Of a stretch of 9,287 nt of DNA, positions 5,849 through 9,287 are shown piece after piece. The position numbers and the translations under genes are program-made. The stretch is from Leptospira sp. Its GTDB lineage: Bacteria > Spirochaetota > Leptospiria > Leptospirales > Leptospiraceae. Location of the stretch: positions 1-9,287 of the forward strand of contig JALOTI010000043.1 in assembly GCA_025457985.1 (NCBI GenBank), written 5' to 3'. Numbering within the stretch: the first letter of the stretch is position 1; every line of letters begins with the position of its first letter. The notes beneath the pieces were generated by a model. The model was not told the DNA's origin. It searched no databases and worked only from the letters and a program-made list of their open reading frames with translations.

Positions 5849-6628
5849 ATCTGCTAAAATTTTAAGTCCTTTGAGAGTCATCATTGGATCAATTTCATCA
5901 AAAACTTGATTATGCGAAGCATGAATGGTGCTAACTAAACCACCTGTCCCAACGACGATATAGTCTCCAGGTTGTTCTTCTTTAATTGCTCTCACGATTT
6001 CACGGAGTAAACCAACCCATCCATAGAAAAACCCTGCTTGAATAGATTCCACAGTGGAGCCCCCTAATACTTTTTTTGGGGACTCAAATACGATGGGAGG
6101 AAGCTGGGCGGTGTTACGAGTAAGTGCATCCATCGAGATTTTTAATCCAGGGGCTATCACTCCACCGACATATTCTGGTTTTTCATTGATAACACAAAAT
6201 GTCGTAGCAGTTCCCAAATCTACTAAGATTGCTTTTTTATTAGGATAGTTTTTTGCACAATACGCAGCATTTACAAGTCGATCAGCACCAATTTCAAAAG
6301 GCCTAGGATAACTGATTCCAAAATTGAGATTCATCTCATAAGTGATTCTTTTGGGATTAACATCAAACCAGTCTTCTAACATACGTTCAATGATCGGGTT
6401 CAAACTTGGAACTACGGAAGAATAAATTGCTCGTTTGATCCTTTCAGAACGAACATTTTCTTGCGTTAAAAATCCTTTCAGAAAAAGGCCAAGTTCATCG
6501 GAAGTACGATCTCGCCTGGTAACTGTTCTTTTGTGGAAATCAGGTTCTTCACTACCTTCCTGAAAGATCCCAAAAACGGTATTGGTATTCCCAACATCAA
6601 TGACTAAGAGCAAAGGTTTTTCTGACAT
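5837..6628 (-). CDS. coaX: Type III pantothenate kinase
   Basis: This kinase phosphorylates pantothenate with ATP to 4'-phosphopantothenate, the first step of coenzyme A synthesis, in the cytoplasm. At 263 residues it has normal CoaX length. Seen: the N-terminal ASKHA phosphate-binding motif [13 protein letters not shown] (8-20, Asp11), [13 protein letters not shown] (111-123, the GADR pantothenate-site motif), [12 protein letters not shown] (135-146, second phosphate loop) and GGVIAPGL (155-162). All expected motifs are intact, so it should be active; type III enzymes are not inhibited by CoA and need a monovalent cation (family knowledge). Its ATG follows the birA TAA with no gap (TAAATG), indicating one transcript and coupled translation. 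The start is supported by the [17 protein letters not shown]-terminus, which is standard for the family. birA and coaX are neighbours, and even fused, in some other bacteria. Confidence 0.97.
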   Translation of the reverse strand: MSEKPLLLVIDVGNTNTVFGIFQEGSEEPDFHKRTVTRRDRTSDELGLFLKGFLTQENVRSERIKRAIYSSVVPSLNPIIERMLEDWFDVNPKRITYEMNLNFGISYPRPFEIGADRLVNAAYCAKNYPNKKAILVDLGTATTFCVINEKPEYVGGVIAPGLKISMDALTRNTAQLPPIVFESPKKVLGGSTVESIQAGFFYGWVGLLREIVRAIKEEQPGDYIVVGTGGLVSTIHASHNQVFDEIDPMMTLKGLKILADLNI

Positions 6629-7384
6629 TTAAACTATCCGAAAGTTTGGAGATGAATCCATTAATTCTATTTTTTCGCCTGACTCGGTCATAATTAAAAG
6701 GAATCCAAATTCATCAAACCCCAAAACTCTACCCCGAACCATTTTTCCATTCATCTCAGTCTCAACAATCTGATCTTTTAAATAAGAATACGATTCTATC
6801 CATACCAACTCCTTCAAAATCTGACCTGGGTCGAGAAGGTGGATCACACTTGCGTTTAACTCTTCGATAAGTCGAAAAGCAAACTGCTCCAATCTACCTT
6901 CTTCCAAAGGGTGATCTGAGACAAAGGTTGCAATTCGTTCCAAATCTTTTGGAACTGAGGTCCCATAAAAATTCAATCCAATCCCGATTACTATTGAATA
7001 CAATCCTTGCACAAACTCTGATTCAATTAGAATTCCTGAGACTTTTTTATCTCCTCGATATATATCATTTGGCCATTTGATCGTGGTGTCTTCCAAACGT
7101 TCAGGAAAGAAATGGAAAATCGTATTTAGCAAAGCTCTTGCTGTAAATAATGAAAATAAGGGTAAGGATAGATCATGAGCAGGGATTTGAATTTTTCCCG
7201 AAAAAATAAAGGGCTCATCACCTAATGTTTGCCATACGTGATTTCCACGACCTTTCCCTGAAGTCTGTTCCTCCGATAAAACCCAAGCTCCATAAGGTAT
7301 TGAGGGATCTTTGATCCAATCATTCGTAGAAGAGGTTTGGCCAATTCGCTGGCCCAATTCAGGCTTTAATAATTTATAAGGCAT
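6629..7384 (-). CDS. birA: Biotin--[acetyl-CoA-carboxylase] ligase, monofunctional (no HTH domain)
   Basis: This enzyme makes biotinyl-5'-AMP and transfers biotin to the carrier lysine of biotin-dependent carboxylases. At 251 residues it consists of the catalytic domain plus a small C-terminal beta domain (about 205-251, VRGRVLGFDEFGFLLI). The N-terminal winged-helix DNA-binding domain that lets E. coli BirA repress biotin genes is absent. Motifs seen: SSTND (18-22), GKGRGNHVW (43-51, the biotinyl-AMP loop, a variant of GRGRRGRxW), TIKWPNDIY (101-109), KKVSGILIE (113-121, catalytic Lys114) and GIGLNF (134-139). The ATG at 7384 is natural, with little room upstream before the divergent SDR gene. 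Because the HTH is lacking, it should be an enzyme only and not a biotin-operon repressor. It is first of a two-gene unit with coaX. Confidence 0.95.
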   Translation of the reverse strand: MPYKLLKPELGQRIGQTSSTNDWIKDPSIPYGAWVLSEEQTSGKGRGNHVWQTLGDEPFIFSGKIQIPAHDLSLPLFSLFTARALLNTIFHFFPERLEDTTIKWPNDIYRGDKKVSGILIESEFVQGLYSIVIGIGLNFYGTSVPKDLERIATFVSDHPLEEGRLEQFAFRLIEELNASVIHLLDPGQILKELVWIESYSYLKDQIVETEMNGKMVRGRVLGFDEFGFLLIMTESGEKIELMDSSPNFRIV

Positions 7385-7446
7385 CTCGACTCATTTTTTG
7401 TATCGAATGCAATTGACGAAAGAAAAAAATATGCAAGTTTGAATGT
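7385..7446. other. Divergent intergenic region between birA and the SDR gene
   Basis: These 62 bp must carry promoters for both the birA-coaX and the SDR-metF units. I see TTGACG near 7413 on the plus strand, but no well-spaced -10 partner, and only poor matches on the minus strand. No inverted repeat or riboswitch-like structure is apparent. The SDR gene has no clear Shine-Dalgarno sequence. Confidence 0.5.
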
Positions 7447-8262
7447 ATGAAACTATCTGGGAATACGATTTTGATCACTGGTTCTGGAATGGGTATCGGT
7501 CTTCTGACTGCAGAACAGCTTGCCAAAGATGGGAATGATATCATTGGAGTAGATTTGGATATCAATCTCTTAAAAAAAACTAAAGAAGTCGTCGAAGGTG
7601 CAGGTCAAAAATTTTTTGGATTTGTATGCGATATTTCAAATCCTATGGAAATTGAAAAATTCGTAAAAAATCTAAAAAAGCAAAAACTCAGATTTCAAAT
7701 CCTAATCAATAATGCGGGTATAGCCCCTTCTGGACCCTTTGCTGAAAAGGAATTTTTAGTTTGGAAAAAGGCCATCGATATTAACATTCTAGGACTCATC
7801 CATCTAACACATTCACTGATACCTTATTTAATCTCAGAAAAAAAATCCTCCATCATCAATCTTGCAAGTATTGCGGGTAAATTTGGCTCAGAGGGCACGG
7901 CTGTTTACTCAGCCACAAAACACGCTGTAGTTGGTTTTTCACAGGCGTTACGAATGGAATTCTACAATTCAAACCTGGAAGTTAATTGGATTTGCCCGAG
8001 TATGGTGAAAACTAGAATGACAGATGGTGTGACACCCTCCATCTTCACACCAGTTATTGAACCCATTCAAGTCGTTAGTGCTATCAAAAAGGCAATTCGA
8101 AAAAATCCAGGTGAAATTTTGGTTCCAGGATATCTTCGTTTTTCCATTGTCCACCTTCCCGCACTGTTTCCAAAATTTTCCTTATGGCTTGCGATTAAAA
8201 CAAAAGCCTCAAAAGGTTGGCTTTTAGCAAACAAGGGGCTTGAGAAAAATATTCGAATTTAG
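7447..8262 (+). CDS. Short-chain dehydrogenase/reductase (classical SDR)
   Basis: This 271-residue NAD(P)-dependent oxidoreductase has a full classical SDR active site: TGSGMGIG (11-18, the TGxxxGxG nucleotide loop), acidic Asp36 at the end of strand beta-2 (suggesting preference for NAD(H)), CDIS (61-64), NNAG (88-91), Asn113, catalytic Ser141 in NLASIAG, and Tyr154/Lys158 in YSATK. The usual PG motif after strand beta-6 is PS here (CPSMVKT, 183-189). The C-terminal part (about 225-271) is hydrophobic and basic (LRFSIVHLPALFPKFSLWLAIK) and may associate with membranes or form the substrate pocket, as in SDRs acting on lipids. Substrate is unknown. The ATG at 7447 gives the standard N-terminus; a nearby upstream ATG at 7431 runs into a stop and one at 7443 is in another frame. 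It precedes metF by 6-12 bases and is probably co-transcribed, though no metabolic link is obvious. Confidence 0.9.
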   Translation: MKLSGNTILITGSGMGIGLLTAEQLAKDGNDIIGVDLDINLLKKTKEVVEGAGQKFFGFVCDISNPMEIEKFVKNLKKQKLRFQILINNAGIAPSGPFAEKEFLVWKKAIDINILGLIHLTHSLIPYLISEKKSSIINLASIAGKFGSEGTAVYSATKHAVVGFSQALRMEFYNSNLEVNWICPSMVKTRMTDGVTPSIFTPVIEPIQVVSAIKKAIRKNPGEILVPGYLRFSIVHLPALFPKFSLWLAIKTKASKGWLLANKGLEKNIRI

Positions 8263-8274
8263 AGAGTAGTGAAT

Positions 8275-9162
8275 ATGCATATTTCGGAAGTCTTAAAACA
8301 AAGAGAAATCTCAATCAGTTTTGAATTTTTCCCTCCTAAAAATGAAGAGGCATCTTTGGATCTCTTCCGAACTATCCAGGATCTCTCAGATCTCAATCCC
8401 GCCTACGTAAGTGTGACGTACGGAGCTGGTGGTTCAACCCGCGATCTCACCCATGACCTGGTTGTAAAATTACAAGAAAAGACTGGACTGACAATTGTTA
8501 GCCACCTTACCTGCGTCGGTTCAACAAAAGATGAAATCCTAACCATTTTAAAAAGATACAATACTTCAGGAATTCACAACATCATGGCCCTTCGGGGAGA
8601 TCCTCCAAAAGGCCAAAGCGAATTTATAAAAACAGAGAATGGATTTGAATTTGCCGGTGAGCTTGTATCATTCATAAAAAAAGAATTTCCGGAGATGGGA
8701 GTCGGAGTAGCAGGATTTCCTGAAGGTCACCCCTCTACTCCAAATCGTTTGAAAGAGATTGAGTATCTCAAATGGAAAGTAGATCAAGGCGCGGATTATA
8801 TTTGTACGCAGCTTTTTTTTAATAACAATGACTTTTATGATTTTGTTGAAAGATGCGAAATCGCTGGGATTAAAGTTCCGATTATTGCCGGCATAATGCC
8901 TGTTACATCTAGGAAAGGAATGGCGAGGATGGCTGAATTAGCTCTTGGTTCAAAATTCCCTGCTAAACTTTTGAAGGCACTCTCAAGAGCTGAAGACGAT
9001 GAATATGCGGAAAACGTAGGTATACATTGGGCGACTGAACAAGTGAGAGATCTTTTAGATCACAAAATTGCTGGCATTCATATGTATACGCTAAACAAAT
9101 CTAAGGCGACGCGAAAAATTTACGATGCTCTAGGTATCCGAAACTTAAAATCTATTCGGTGA
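8275..9162 (+). CDS. metF: 5,10-methylenetetrahydrofolate reductase
   Basis: This FAD enzyme reduces 5,10-methylene-tetrahydrofolate to 5-methyl-tetrahydrofolate, the methyl donor for methionine synthesis. At 295 residues it equals the bacterial single-domain MetF (E. coli 296). Numbering from the ATG, motifs seen are SISFEFFPPKNEE (13-25, with the catalytic Glu of FEFFPP), VSVTYGAGGSTRDLT (45-59), HLTCVG (77-82), IMALRGDPP (103-111, the RGD loop with the FAD-contacting Asp), YICTQLFF (175-182, substrate Gln) and IIAGIMPV (203-210), ending with HMYTLNKS. All key residues are present. The start is either ATG 8275 or GTG 8269; the ATG is chosen because AGAGAG at 8261-8266 is 8 bases from it but only 2 bases from the GTG. 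Its 3' end overlaps a convergent minus-strand gene by 11 bp. No SAM or folate riboswitch or methionine-box repeats are seen upstream. Confidence 0.97.
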   Translation: MHISEVLKQREISISFEFFPPKNEEASLDLFRTIQDLSDLNPAYVSVTYGAGGSTRDLTHDLVVKLQEKTGLTIVSHLTCVGSTKDEILTILKRYNTSGIHNIMALRGDPPKGQSEFIKTENGFEFAGELVSFIKKEFPEMGVGVAGFPEGHPSTPNRLKEIEYLKWKVDQGADYICTQLFFNNNDFYDFVERCEIAGIKVPIIAGIMPVTSRKGMARMAELALGSKFPAKLLKALSRAEDDEYAENVGIHWATEQVRDLLDHKIAGIHMYTLNKSKATRKIYDALGIRNLKSIR

Positions 9163-9287
9163 CCTTTTCTTTTTCCTTTAAATGCTCTGAACTAGATATG
9201 GTCTGTTCTTTTTGGAATTGTGTTCCGTTCCAATATCCTTCTAAAACAAGGCTTTGTTTTGGATTCAGAAGTTTTGTATACCCAAAG
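9152..9287 (-). CDS. C-terminal end of an unrecognised protein (partial, 5' end outside window)
   Basis: One minus-strand frame stays open from the right edge to a TAG at 9154-9152 and encodes the last 44 residues of a protein. The other two minus-strand frames are closed by stops within the same stretch. The visible part contains KLLNPKQSLVLEGYWNGTQF followed by a charged, lysine/glutamate-rich tail ending KEKEKVTE. It reads like real coding sequence (a beta-rich segment then a polar tail), but I do not recognise the family. Its stop lies inside the metF reading frame, giving an 11-bp convergent overlap with metF, which matches the tight convergent junction between the SGNH gene and coaX. 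Confidence 0.6.
   Translation of the reverse strand, partial: FGYTKLLNPKQSLVLEGYWNGTQFQKEQTISSSEHLKEKEKVTE

Noticed and set aside
8263..8274. Riboswitch or methionine-regulation site before metF
   Set aside because: Only 12 bases separate the SDR stop from the metF ATG, and no folded element or repeated methionine-box octamer is seen in the 62-base region before the SDR gene.

Overview
The window looks like chromosomal DNA of a Leptospira-type spirochaete, probably one of the less AT-rich, saprophyte-like lineages. This rests on moderate AT-richness, a loose spirochaete-style lipobox on one protein, frequent TTG/GTG starts, a TelA gene next to an XpaC-like protein with a Tic20/DUF4870-type membrane front end, and generally spirochaete-like proteins. 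The assignment is by impression, not by a database match. Coding density is very high. The longest stretch without a gene is about 185 bp (2515-2699), so no gap exceeds 300 bp. I saw no rRNA, tRNA, CRISPR array, intact insertion sequence or riboswitch.

Layout. (1) 2514 to 1, minus strand: a tight three-gene unit of telA, a membrane-anchored xpaC-like gene and an inositol-monophosphatase-family gene that runs off the left edge. (2) 2700-3320, plus strand: a short tyrosine-recombinase-like protein, divergent from telA, that has lost key catalytic residues including the tyrosine nucleophile. (3) 3376-3714: a small STAS-domain anti-sigma-factor-antagonist-like protein with a TTG start. (4) 3728-5848: a GT-C-type membrane glycosyltransferase followed, with its stop codon inside the next ribosome binding site, by a predicted SGNH/GDSL lipoprotein. 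(5) 7384 to 5837, minus strand: birA (biotin protein ligase without the repressor domain) and coaX (type III pantothenate kinase), with directly abutting stop and start codons. coaX converges on the SGNH gene and shares a 12-bp palindromic overlap with it. (6) 7447-9162, plus strand: a short-chain dehydrogenase/reductase and metF. (7) The C-terminal end of an unrecognised minus-strand gene overlaps the end of metF.

Working together: birA and coaX supply cofactor-related activities (protein biotinylation and the first step of CoA synthesis). metF makes 5-methyl-tetrahydrofolate for methionine synthesis. The glycosyltransferase and SGNH lipoprotein both belong to the cell envelope and may act on the same surface glycan; that is inference. 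TelA and XpaC are a recurrent pair of poorly understood function. The most unusual item is the recombinase-fold protein without its catalytic tyrosine, preceded by a cluster of alternating CCAAA/TTTGG half-sites. I found no convincing complete novel system; the rest is largely conserved housekeeping and envelope gene content.
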